This document shows positions 17,192-25,468 of a stretch of DNA of 64,000 nucleotides, piece after piece. Numbering within the stretch: position 1 is the stretch's first letter; every line of letters starts with the position of its first letter. The position numbers were made by a program, and so were the translations under genes. Source of the stretch: Pararhizobium sp. (GTDB taxonomy: Bacteria; Pseudomonadota; Alphaproteobacteria; Rhizobiales; Rhizobiaceae); contig CP051237.1 in the NCBI GenBank assembly GCA_017794825.1, positions 5,629,342-5,693,341 of the forward strand, in the 5' to 3' direction. The notes below the pieces were generated by a model. It was not told the DNA's origin. It did not search any database and saw only the letters and a list, made by a program, of their open reading frames with translations.

Positions 17192-18376
17192 CTACCGCGA
17201 GAGCACGCCTGCCTTCCGCAGTTCCCCGATTTCTTGATCCGAATAACCAAGATCCGCAAGGATCGCGTCTGCGTGGACACCAAGTTCCGGCGGCGGTCCA
17301 TCCGGCGTTTCCTCGACTTCCATGAACTTGACCGGCTGGGGAACCGATCGCAATCGACCCTCAAGACCATCAGTCGGGCGGAAGAAATCCACGGCCTGCA
17401 GGTGCTCGTCGTGCATCAGGTCCTGGATCGTGTTGACGACGGCATGTGGAATATCCAGCCTGGAAAAGGTGTCGACCCATTCGGCGGTCGTTCGCAACGG
17501 CAACGCTTCAACGAGCACACCGTACAGCTTTTCCGAATTGGCGTTGCGTCCGGCCGCTGTCGCGAACCAGGGTTCTTTCATCACCGCATCCTGGCCGATA
17601 TCGGCGAGCGTCTTTTCCCAGTGCGCGCCGCTGTAAGGCATGACGGCAAGCCATCCATCCGCGGTTTTGTAGGGCCTGCGGTTGGGATTGAGAAGCCGGA
17701 CATAGCCCGGCTTGGCGTCCTCGGCGAAACTGGCCGCGTCGAGATGTTCGTTGAGCAGAAACGCGGTGATCGCTTCGAACATGGGCACTTCCACGGCGCA
17801 AGCCTCGCCCGTGCGTTCGCGGCGCATCAATGCCGCCAGGATAGAGTAGACGACATGGAGCGCAGCCACCTTGTCCGCCATGATTGTCGGCGCGTATTGC
17901 GGCTCTCTGCCCATTTCCAGAGGCAGGGCTGCGACGCCGGACACAGCCTGAATGACGTCGTCATAGGCCGCCCTTCCGGCATAAGGCCCGTCGCTTCCGA
18001 AACCCACCGCCGCACAATGAATAATCTTTTCATTCGCAGCGCGCGCAGCACCCAGGGAAAGTCCGAGCCGGTCGGCGGCCTTCGGGCGCATGTTATGCAG
18101 GAGCACGTCGGATCGCTTGATCAGGCGCTTGAGCACCGCCTGGCCCTCCGGCGCGCGCAAATCAACTGCGATACTTTTCTTGTTCCGATTGTTGTTGGCG
18201 TACAGCGCGCCCATGCCGCTCGGACCGACAGTGCCGGAATACCGCGCGAGATCGCCGTCAAGCGGCTCGAGCTTGATGACCTCGGCGCCGAGATCGGCCA
18301 GAATCTGTCCCGCCAGCGGACCCATTACGATCGTGGTTATTTCGAGGATGCAAATCCCATCCAAAAGTTTTTTCAT
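17192..18376 (-). CDS. Class III CoA-transferase (CaiB/BaiF family)
   Basis: Family III CoA-transferase of 394 residues, moving CoA between carboxylic acids through a glutaryl- or aspartyl-anhydride mechanism. Typical features are the N-terminal GICILEITTIVMGPLAGQILADLGAEV (quoted in parts: MGPLAGQILADLGAEVIKLE), the segment NNRNKKSIAVDL and the catalytic-aspartate region AAYDDVIQAVSG. It would activate an acid intermediate produced by the pathway of this operon. It lies 27 bases after the DUF917 gene and 128 bases before the DapA-like gene. The specific acid is not predictable. Confidence 0.88.
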   Translation of the reverse strand: MKKLLDGICILEITTIVMGPLAGQILADLGAEVIKLEPLDGDLARYSGTVGPSGMGALYANNNRNKKSIAVDLRAPEGQAVLKRLIKRSDVLLHNMRPKAADRLGLSLGAARAANEKIIHCAAVGFGSDGPYAGRAAYDDVIQAVSGVAALPLEMGREPQYAPTIMADKVAALHVVYSILAALMRRERTGEACAVEVPMFEAITAFLLNEHLDAASFAEDAKPGYVRLLNPNRRPYKTADGWLAVMPYSGAHWEKTLADIGQDAVMKEPWFATAAGRNANSEKLYGVLVEALPLRTTAEWVDTFSRLDIPHAVVNTIQDLMHDEHLQAVDFFRPTDGLEGRLRSVPQPVKFMEVEETPDGPPPELGVHADAILADLGYSDQEIGELRKAGVLSR

Positions 18377-18403
18377 TCCAAATCTCCAGCCAGCGACGAA
18401 CCT

Positions 18404-19483
18404 TCAAGCCGCTAGTGGAGTAAATGTCAATTCCGGGTATCCGAACGCCTGCGGACCGACCACTTCGAGGGCTCTCGCGGATTTCATCAGCGGGTGGGCC
18501 GGCATGCCGATAACCGCAACCCTCTGACCGAACCGCAACATCTCCGTTGTAATCGGCTCTCCCGTATCGATCTCGAGATTCATGATGAGATCAGGCACCA
18601 TGATCACCGGTTCGCCATCGACCCAGAGCACCAGGTTTTCGTTCTGAATCGCGATTCTCGCTTCTGATCCCGACCATTGATCGAACCCGGAGAGCAGGGC
18701 GTGTCCGCGGGCGAACCCGCCGGTCAACTCGCGTCTGACATCGGTTATTTTGCCGGTGAAGAATATCCGTCCGGCTGTCAAGTCGACGACACGCTCGATC
18801 ACATTCAACCGCTTTTGACGCGCGTCGAGCACCGTTTCTCCGATCTTCAGGGCGAGCGTCACCGTATCCGGCACGGCCGTTCTGCGAATGACATCCATGG
18901 AAAGCGGCGCCCCTGCGGCTCCGGCGCCGCCGCCCATATCCACGGCGACTGTTCGCGCGAAACGCTCCAGCCATCGGGAATCCTGCAATTCCCTCAAGAG
19001 CACGACGTTTCCCTTGTCGTCCGCAAGCGCAGTCAGTGACGCCTGCGGTCCATAGATGGAGAATGTCGTCATCTGCACCTCGGGAAAGGCCCGGCCCATC
19101 CCGTCGCCATCAATCACCGGCAGACCGGCCTTGGCCGCCGTGATGATGGGAGCCATTGCGTTTGCGCCGCCGATTTCCGCGGCGATCAGCGCAGACATCC
19201 TTACGCCGGCCGCTTCCTCGATCGCGCGAAGAGCCCTGAAGCATTCCCCGCCTTCGGAGAGCTTTTCGATCCCCACCACCGGCGCGCCGATGCTGCCGAC
19301 ACGCCCGACCCATGCATCATCTGGCAGTTCGTCGAGAGACGCGATCTCCACTTTGGCGCCGCTGCGGATCATTTCCCGGGCGCGCAGCATCCCGATATAG
19401 GGATTGCCTCCTCCGCCGGTGCCAAGCAGGGCCGCGCCGATGGAGAGCGGCTGCAAATCGGATTCCTTCAGGCAATACGTCAT
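18404..19483 (-). CDS. DUF917 family protein (thiohydantoin desulfurase-like)
   Basis: Protein of 359 residues of the DUF917 family, with the N-terminal LLGTGGGGNPYIG glycine loop and the segments MSALIAAEIGGANA and VIDGDGMGRAFPE. The family is now named after S-methyl-thiohydantoin desulfurase. At least one member is reported to act in ergothioneine breakdown on a 2-thioxo-imidazolidinone propionate. Other members accompany hydantoinases. The start at 19483 gives MTYCLKESDLQP; longer in-frame extensions run over the neighbouring gene and lack family similarity. It sits seven bases after the PPOX gene. A role on a five-membered imide or hydantoin ring is an inference. Confidence 0.8.
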   Translation of the reverse strand: MTYCLKESDLQPLSIGAALLGTGGGGNPYIGMLRAREMIRSGAKVEIASLDELPDDAWVGRVGSIGAPVVGIEKLSEGGECFRALRAIEEAAGVRMSALIAAEIGGANAMAPIITAAKAGLPVIDGDGMGRAFPEVQMTTFSIYGPQASLTALADDKGNVVLLRELQDSRWLERFARTVAVDMGGGAGAAGAPLSMDVIRRTAVPDTVTLALKIGETVLDARQKRLNVIERVVDLTAGRIFFTGKITDVRRELTGGFARGHALLSGFDQWSGSEARIAIQNENLVLWVDGEPVIMVPDLIMNLEIDTGEPITTEMLRFGQRVAVIGMPAHPLMKSARALEVVGPQAFGYPELTFTPLAA

Positions 19484-19490
19484 CGTGAAG

Positions 19491-20105
19491 TCACCACATG
19501 GATTTCGCGTAGCCATCCGCCAGATTGGCGTCCAATTCCTCGCCGCTCTGGGCAAGCGCAAGCTGGTCGCGCATGATCTGTCCGAGTGTCGGGAGTTCGG
19601 TCCGGTTCGGCCAGGTGTCCGGCTGCCAGAGCTGCGAACGCATGAACGCCTTGGCGCAGTGCATGTAGACGGCCTTGATCTCGACCACCATGACAGCAAG
19701 CGCCGGACGACCGTCCACCGCGAACTCCTCGCGCAAATCATCATCTGTGGTAAGCCGGGCGATGCCGTTGATCCGCAGCGTTTCATTCATCCCGGGAATG
19801 AGGAAAAGCAGCCCGACAGCCGGATTTTGAATGATGTTTTCCCAGGTATCGAGACGATTGTTTCCCGGCCGATCCGGAATGGCTATGGTGGTGTCGTCCA
19901 GAACTTTGACGAAACCCGGCTTGTCGCCTTTCGGCGTCGCGTCGGCGTTGCCTTCCGCGTCCTGCGACCCGATCACCACGAACGGACAGCGAGAAAGGAA
20001 ACCCTTTGCGTGCTGTTCAAGCTTTTTCAGTTCCTTGAGCACAGCGCCGCCTTTTGCTTCGCGATAAACCGTCCTCAATTCTTCCCGAGTCTCGATAAAT
20101 TTCAT
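19491..20105 (-). CDS. Pyridoxamine 5'-phosphate oxidase-fold flavin-binding protein
   Basis: Split-barrel protein of 204 residues of the PPOX family (the MSMEG_1061-like subgroup). Visible features are PFVVIGSQDAEGNADATPKGD, a typical FMN-binding strand pair, then IAIPDRPGNNRLDTWENI and GLLFLIPGMNETLRINGIA. Such proteins bind FMN or F420 and reduce small molecules. The function here is unknown. Its ATG overlaps the stop codon of the ABC ATPase by one base (TAATG), so it is translated with the transporter operon. Confidence 0.82.
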   Translation of the reverse strand: MKFIETREELRTVYREAKGGAVLKELKKLEQHAKGFLSRCPFVVIGSQDAEGNADATPKGDKPGFVKVLDDTTIAIPDRPGNNRLDTWENIIQNPAVGLLFLIPGMNETLRINGIARLTTDDDLREEFAVDGRPALAVMVVEIKAVYMHCAKAFMRSQLWQPDTWPNRTELPTLGQIMRDQLALAQSGEELDANLADGYAKSMW

Positions 20106-20989
20106 TATTCCAACCTTTCAAAGCTTGTATTGCTCTCCGCCGGCAACCTGTCAGAGGTGAGGAGTTCACCGTCAACCAGCGGCAGCGCCGGACGCATCGC
20201 CTCCTCTTCGGCTGACATCACCGGAACCGAGGCAAGCAAAAGTTTAGTGTAATCGTGACGGGGTTTTTCAAAGACTTCGGCCGTCGCCCCTGCTTCTACC
20301 ATCCGTCCCAGATAAAGCACACCCACGTCCTGCGCAAAATTGCGCATGAGGCTCAAATCGTGGGAAATGAAGAGAAATGTCAGATTGAGCCGCCCTCCGA
20401 GATCCACGAGGAGATCGATCACCTTCGCCTGCACGGATACGTCCAGCGCGGATGTCGGCTCGTCGAGCACAAGAAGCTTCGGGGGCATGGCAAGCGCACG
20501 GGCGATCGCGACGCGCTGCTTTTGTCCGCCCGAGAGTTCGTGCGGATACCGCTCGGCGAACTCCGCCGGCAATTGCACCATTTCGAGAAGTTCGTCGATC
20601 CGCCGCGCCCGGTCGCGGCGCGGATGGCCGTGCGCTTCCAGCGGCACCGCGATGGACTGGCCAATGGTGCGGCGCGCGTTCAGCGAAGATCCGGGATTCT
20701 GGAACACCATCTGGACCTTGCCGCGCCTTGCGCGGCCGCTGCCCGCGTCGGTGATGTTCAGGCCATCGAGAAATATCTCTCCGGCGGTGGGGCGGGTCAG
20801 CCCCATGATCATGCGAGCGATGGTCGACTTGCCCGAACCGCTTTCTCCCGCCAGACCGTAGACCCTGCCAGGCTCGATGCTGAACGACACGTTGTCGACC
20901 GCCGTTACTTCGCCCGAAATCCGGCCGAAAGCGTTGCGTACGGGAAATGTCTTGGTCAGGTTCTCTATGCGAAGCATGGGACCGCTCAT
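20105..20989 (-). CDS. Peptide/nickel-type ABC transporter, ATP-binding subunit (DppF-like)
   Basis: ATPase of 294 residues energising the oligopeptide-type importer encoded just upstream. It has Walker A GESGSGKST, the Q-loop in MVFQNPGSSLNARRT, the ABC signature LSGGQKQRVAIARAL, Walker B LLVLDEPTSALD and the switch histidine in FLFISHDLSL. The C-terminus carries the oligopeptide-transporter extension (HDYTKLLLASVPV). Its start overlaps the previous ATPase gene by four bases. Confidence 0.95.
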   Translation of the reverse strand: MSGPMLRIENLTKTFPVRNAFGRISGEVTAVDNVSFSIEPGRVYGLAGESGSGKSTIARMIMGLTRPTAGEIFLDGLNITDAGSGRARRGKVQMVFQNPGSSLNARRTIGQSIAVPLEAHGHPRRDRARRIDELLEMVQLPAEFAERYPHELSGGQKQRVAIARALAMPPKLLVLDEPTSALDVSVQAKVIDLLVDLGGRLNLTFLFISHDLSLMRNFAQDVGVLYLGRMVEAGATAEVFEKPRHDYTKLLLASVPVMSAEEEAMRPALPLVDGELLTSDRLPAESNTSFERLE

Positions 20990-21831
20990 CGCGACGCCTC
21001 CGACGTTCCGAACGACATCCCGCCGGTCAGGCGCGGCACCGCCGCGATCAACTGCCTCGTATAGTCTTCTTTGGGTTCGGCGAAGAGTTCGGCTGTCCGC
21101 CCCTGCTCGACCACCCTGCCCTTGTGCATGACGTAAACATAGTTCGACGTCTCGCGCACGACGCCGAGATTGTGGGTGATCATCAGCAACGCCAGATCCT
21201 GCTCCTGCACCAGCTTTTTCAGCAGCTTGAGGATCTGCGCCTGCGTGGTCACGTCGAGCGCGGTGCCCGGTTCGTCGGCGATCAGCAACCTAGGTTCGCT
21301 CAGCAGCGACATGGCGATGAGCACCCTTTGGCACATGCCGCCCGACAGCATCACCGGATAGGAGCGCGCCACCCGCTCGGGTTCGCGCATACGGACCTGT
21401 CCCAGGACTTCGAGCACACGATCCATGCGCTGCGTGCGCGTGCGCCGCCGACCGAGGCGGCGATCCGCGTATTTCAGGATCGTTCGCATCTGATCGCCGA
21501 TCGAGAATACCGGGTTGAGAGAGCGCACCGGGTCCTGGAAGACCATGGCCATCGCCGTGCCCCGAAGCGCCAGCCGTTCCTTTTTCGGCATCGTCAGGAG
21601 ATCGCGTCCGTCGTAGAGGATACGGCCTGCGGTAATGCTCGCAGGCGGTTGGCGCAGAATTCCCATGATCGCCTTGGTGGTCACCGTCTTGCCGGAGCCG
21701 GTTTCGCCGACGAGAGCGACCTGCGACCGGGCGGCGACATCGAGAGACACGTTTTTCAGCACGCTGAGCGGTCGGCCATAGGTGGTGAAATCGACACAGA
21801 GATCACGGACGCTGAGCAAGGCTTCGCTCAT
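20986..21831 (-). CDS. Peptide/nickel-type ABC transporter, ATP-binding subunit (DppD-like)
   Basis: Second ATPase of the importer, 281 residues. Walker A is GETGSGKT, the signature is LSGGMCQRVLIAMSL (an unusual Met-Cys after SGG), Walker B is RLLIADEPGTALD and the switch region MITHNLGV. The start is set by the ATG at 21829-21831, which overlaps the stop of the permease gene in an ATGA arrangement. The open frame continues upstream in the permease gene but is not coding there. Confidence 0.94.
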   Translation of the reverse strand: MSEALLSVRDLCVDFTTYGRPLSVLKNVSLDVAARSQVALVGETGSGKTVTTKAIMGILRQPPASITAGRILYDGRDLLTMPKKERLALRGTAMAMVFQDPVRSLNPVFSIGDQMRTILKYADRRLGRRRTRTQRMDRVLEVLGQVRMREPERVARSYPVMLSGGMCQRVLIAMSLLSEPRLLIADEPGTALDVTTQAQILKLLKKLVQEQDLALLMITHNLGVVRETSNYVYVMHKGRVVEQGRTAELFAEPKEDYTRQLIAAVPRLTGGMSFGTSEASR

Positions 21832-22712
21832 CGGACCTCCTCCACGTCGAAGAGGTCGCGCAGTCCGTCGCCGAGCAGAATGAAGCCGAGAGCCACGAAC
21901 AGGATGGCGCAACCCGGCAGCACGGATTCCCACCAGTAATCCGGCAGGAAGTCGGATCCCGACGCGACCATGGTCCCGAGATCGGGCGTCGGCGGCTGTA
22001 TGCCAAGGCCGAGGAACGACAAGGACGCGCCAACGATGATAACAAAGCCGCAATCCAGAGAGGTCTTGACAGCGAGCGCCGAAACGCAGTTGGGCAGGAT
22101 CTCGCGAAACAGGATGTGCATCTTGCCGGCGCCAAGCGTCTCGGCCGCCTCGACGAACTCCTGACTGCGCAATTGCCGTGTGATCGCGTAGATAAGCCGC
22201 GCGTGCCATGTCCACCAGAGGCCGGCTATGGCGAGCATTGCGTTGATGAGGTCGGGAGACAGGACGGCCGCCACGGCGAGCGCCATCACCAGCGCCGGAA
22301 TGGCGAGAGCGATGTCGGTTATGCGCATGATGATGATGTCCACCCAGCCGCCGAAATAGCCGGCGACCAGACCGAGGATCGTTCCGACAGGAACCGCAAT
22401 TCCCAGGACGACAACAGCCAGAAGCAGCGATATGCGCATGCCGAAAATCGTGCGGGAGAAAATATCGCGTCCGACATTGTCGGTGCCGAACCAGTAATCC
22501 GCGGACGGCGGAAGGTGACGGGAACGAAAATCCACCACTGCTCCAACATGCTCCGGATAAGGCGTGATGAACGGCGCGAAGATCGCTGCAAGAATGCACA
22601 AAATTACGATGCCGGCGCCGATCAGCGCCGTCGGATTGCGCGTGAAGCGGTACCAGTTCTGATCGGCGTTGGAGAGCCGGCGCGGTTGGGGAACGGATGT
22701 CGCGTCCGTCAT
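21828..22712 (-). CDS. Peptide-type ABC transporter permease (DppC-like)
   Basis: Inner-membrane permease of 294 residues with an N-terminal OppC-type segment (FTRNPTALIGAGIVILC), a periplasmic loop containing YWFGTDNVGRDIFSR, typical of DppC proteins, and the EAA loop EAAETLGAGKMHILFREILPN (quoted here to 20: AAETLGAGKMHILFREILPN). The ATG at 22710-22712 overlaps the stop of the DppB-like gene by one base. It pairs with that permease and the two ATPases. Confidence 0.93.
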   Translation of the reverse strand: MTDATSVPQPRRLSNADQNWYRFTRNPTALIGAGIVILCILAAIFAPFITPYPEHVGAVVDFRSRHLPPSADYWFGTDNVGRDIFSRTIFGMRISLLLAVVVLGIAVPVGTILGLVAGYFGGWVDIIIMRITDIALAIPALVMALAVAAVLSPDLINAMLAIAGLWWTWHARLIYAITRQLRSQEFVEAAETLGAGKMHILFREILPNCVSALAVKTSLDCGFVIIVGASLSFLGLGIQPPTPDLGTMVASGSDFLPDYWWESVLPGCAILFVALGFILLGDGLRDLFDVEEVR

Positions 22713-23734
22713 CAGCGCGCTCCCCTGACACGAACGCGCGGATCGACCACGCCAACCATGACATCGATCGCCAGATTGACCGCAACGAAGAAGACGCCCG
22801 AAACCATGACCACGCCCATGACGGCGTTGAGATCCTTCTGCATGATGGCGCGGACGCCGTAGGCGGCCATGCCCGGCCACGAGAACACCAGCTCCACGAC
22901 GAAGGCGGAGCCGATCAGCGACGCGAAGGCGAGACCGAGGATGGTCATGGGAGGAACGAAGCTCGGCCGCAGCATGTACTTGAAGATCTGCACCCGTTCC
23001 GGAACGCCGAAAGCGCGGCTCGCTTCAATGTAATCCTGGCTGGAGACGTCGATCATGGACGATCGCGTGGTGAGGGCGATCTGCCCGAGCGTGGCCGAGG
23101 ACAGCGCAAGCGACGGCAGCAACAAATGCCTTACCGCCTGCACGAAGACGTCGGGACGTCCGAGAAGCAGGGAATCAATCGTCAGCAGGCCGGTAATACT
23201 CGCCGTAAAATCCATTCCGTGCGGCAGCCGGCCCGTTGTCGGCAAAACATGCAGGACATAGCCCGCAAGGATCTGAAGCAGCAATGCGAGAAAGAAAGCC
23301 GGCGCCACGGCGGAAAACAGCGCCACCAGCCGCACCACGTTGTCCGGCCATCGGTCCTTCCAGTAGGCGGCCGCCACGCCCATCGGCATGCCGAACAGGA
23401 AGGCGAGCGTGATCGTGAAAAGCACCAGTTCGAAAGTGGCGGCGAAGGTGTCCCGAATATCGTGGTTGACCGGCCGTTCCGTCAGCAGCGAGTAGCCGAG
23501 ATCGCCGCGCGCAAGACCGGCGACGAAAAGGCCGTACTGCTCCACCATCGGCTTGTTCAGCCCCAGCCTTTCCTGCAAGGCCTGGACCTGTTCCTGGCTC
23601 GCCCGCGGACCGAGTGCGAGCCGCGCTGGATCGCCGGGCACCCACCGCGCGATCGTGAAGATCACCATCGACAGGCCGGCAAGCACCAGCAGCGACCAGA
23701 GAATTCGCCGGACCAGGAAAAACAGGAATTCCAA
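22712..23734 (-). CDS. Peptide-type ABC transporter permease (DppB-like)
   Basis: Inner-membrane permease of 340 residues. The N-terminal helix (LVRRILWSLLVLAGLSMVIF) and the following WVPGDPARL are standard for DppB/OppB. The EAA loop is EASRAFGVPERVQIFKYMLR (residues about 240-260). It is the first membrane component of the importer, 105 bases after the binding-protein gene. Confidence 0.93.
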   Translation of the reverse strand: MEFLFFLVRRILWSLLVLAGLSMVIFTIARWVPGDPARLALGPRASQEQVQALQERLGLNKPMVEQYGLFVAGLARGDLGYSLLTERPVNHDIRDTFAATFELVLFTITLAFLFGMPMGVAAAYWKDRWPDNVVRLVALFSAVAPAFFLALLLQILAGYVLHVLPTTGRLPHGMDFTASITGLLTIDSLLLGRPDVFVQAVRHLLLPSLALSSATLGQIALTTRSSMIDVSSQDYIEASRAFGVPERVQIFKYMLRPSFVPPMTILGLAFASLIGSAFVVELVFSWPGMAAYGVRAIMQKDLNAVMGVVMVSGVFFVAVNLAIDVMVGVVDPRVRVRGAR

Positions 23735-23839
23735 GAAACAGGCTCCTTCGACAGCACCGGCTGAAGGCGGCGGGCAATGGGATTAATCCGGACAAACCAC
23801 CATCGCCCGTCACACTAACACGTCAGCGGACGAACTGCT

Positions 23840-25396
23840 TTATTCGCAGTTCCAGCTCCAGCGCGTGAAGTCGTACGGCACCGACTGCATGGGCACGTAT
23901 TTGTAGCCGGTCAGGCACTTGTCGATGGCAAGCTGTGCATCGAGTGTCAGCAGGAAAACGTCGGGCTGCATGTCGACCAGTTTGTGCTGCAGGGACTTGT
24001 AGATCTCCGCCTGCTTCTCAGCGTCCGCCGTGCCGCGCGCCTCGTTGATCATGGCGTCGACTTCCGGATCAAGAAGCCATTCCATCGACGCCCAGGTGCC
24101 GGCCGAATCCGAGTGATACTGTGAGAAGAAAATCGAATCCGGAGACGGATAGACCGGGCCGAAGAAGATCTGGTTCACGGCGGGCGTCGTCTCCTCCTTC
24201 GTCGCAATCTCGGTGATCCGGTTCCAGGGATCCGCCTGTTGCGTGACCTTGAAGCCGAGCTGTTCGAGATTGGACTGCATCAGCAGGCTGATCTCCTCCT
24301 CGAACTTCGTGCCGGCGACATAGCCGAGCGTGATCGGAATTTCCTGCCCGGCATATTTCGACTTCTCGATTTCCGCCTTGGCGGCGTCCATGTCGAATGC
24401 AGGCGCCGGAATGTCGTCTGCGTGGAAATCCGCAAATGCTGACGGCAAGGGCGTAGACAGCAATCCGCCCGGATAGATCACGTCGCGAATCGTATCGTAG
24501 TCGGTCGCCAGAGCGATCGCCTTGCGAATATGAATGTCGTCCGTCGGAGCAATCTTTGTGTTGAGCTTCAGCAGAAACACCGTCGCCGTACTAAACTTGT
24601 CGATATAGAAACGGTCCATCGCTTCCAGCGCCTTGTAGGTGTCAGGAGCCTGGAATGCGCCGCTCATGGTGAGTTCACCAGATGCGGCGAGCGATCGAAC
24701 GGTCGCTTCGTCGTTGACGACGATCCATCGGACCTCGTCGATCGGCTTGTCGTTAAAGCCTGCGAAGTAATCCTTGTTGCGCACGATCGTCAGGCCGGTT
24801 CCCCGGTCATAGTCCTTGACCAGATAAGCGCCGGAGCCCGCGACGTTGGTCGACAGCCAGGTCTGTCCGTCATCATCGCCCTCGTTTTCCTTCACGACAT
24901 CGGCGTTGAGGATGAAGATCGAGGGGACCGTCGCCAGGAACGGCGAGAAGGTCTTGGACAGGGTGAACTTGACGGTCTTCGGGTCGACGGCCGTCACTGC
25001 GCCCTCTTCCAGAACGCCCTTGAAGAGGTTCGCCGGACCCTGATTGATGCGTTGCAATCGCTCGATGGAGTAGACGACGTCGCTTGCCTCAACCGGGGAT
25101 CCGTCAGTGAAGACCGCGTCGTCGCGAATCTTGAACACGACTTCCTTCGCGTCGTCCGAAACCTCCCAGCTTTCAGCGAGCTCGGGCGCCAGTGCGCCGC
25201 CCTCCACCACGGTCAGCAATGCGTCGTACAGATTGACGACGGCGGCGTAGTCGTTCTGGTCGGACATCTTTGCGGGATCGAGCGTGCGGAAAATCTGTCC
25301 CGTGCTCACTGTGATCATGTTGTCCGCCATCGATGGCGTCGCGCCCAGCAAAACTGCCGTTAACGCAGTCGCTGCGATAAAGCTCTTCCTGCTCAT
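23840..25396 (-). CDS. ABC transporter substrate-binding protein, family 5 (peptide/opine type)
   Basis: Periplasmic solute-binding protein of 518 residues, with signal peptide MSRKSFIAATALTAVLLGAT ending at SMA-DN. The SBP family 5 signature is in VFKIRDDAVFTDGSPVEASD, followed by YSIERL. Family members bind di- and oligopeptides, opines, glutathione or nickel. The neighbouring gamma-glutamyltranspeptidase-like gene suggests a gamma-glutamyl compound, which is an inference. AAGGAGAA precedes its start. It is second in the operon, 72 bases after the hydrolase gene. Confidence 0.93.
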   Translation of the reverse strand: MSRKSFIAATALTAVLLGATPSMADNMITVSTGQIFRTLDPAKMSDQNDYAAVVNLYDALLTVVEGGALAPELAESWEVSDDAKEVVFKIRDDAVFTDGSPVEASDVVYSIERLQRINQGPANLFKGVLEEGAVTAVDPKTVKFTLSKTFSPFLATVPSIFILNADVVKENEGDDDGQTWLSTNVAGSGAYLVKDYDRGTGLTIVRNKDYFAGFNDKPIDEVRWIVVNDEATVRSLAASGELTMSGAFQAPDTYKALEAMDRFYIDKFSTATVFLLKLNTKIAPTDDIHIRKAIALATDYDTIRDVIYPGGLLSTPLPSAFADFHADDIPAPAFDMDAAKAEIEKSKYAGQEIPITLGYVAGTKFEEEISLLMQSNLEQLGFKVTQQADPWNRITEIATKEETTPAVNQIFFGPVYPSPDSIFFSQYHSDSAGTWASMEWLLDPEVDAMINEARGTADAEKQAEIYKSLQHKLVDMQPDVFLLTLDAQLAIDKCLTGYKYVPMQSVPYDFTRWSWNCE

Positions 25397-25468
25397 TGCA
25401 TGTTCTCCTTGTTCATTTTCCAGTTCCCCGTTTGCGCCCGAAATCCACGGTCCCGGGTCCGCCGAACT

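Noticed and set aside
19484..19786. Extension of the DUF917 frame into the PPOX gene
   Set aside because: It overlaps a well-supported gene on the same strand in another frame and has no similarity to DUF917.
22713..22880. N-terminal extension of the DppC-like permease frame
   Set aside because: The extra residues are Arg/His/Gly-rich, overlap the DppB-like gene and lack family similarity; the overlapping ATG at 22712 is the natural start.
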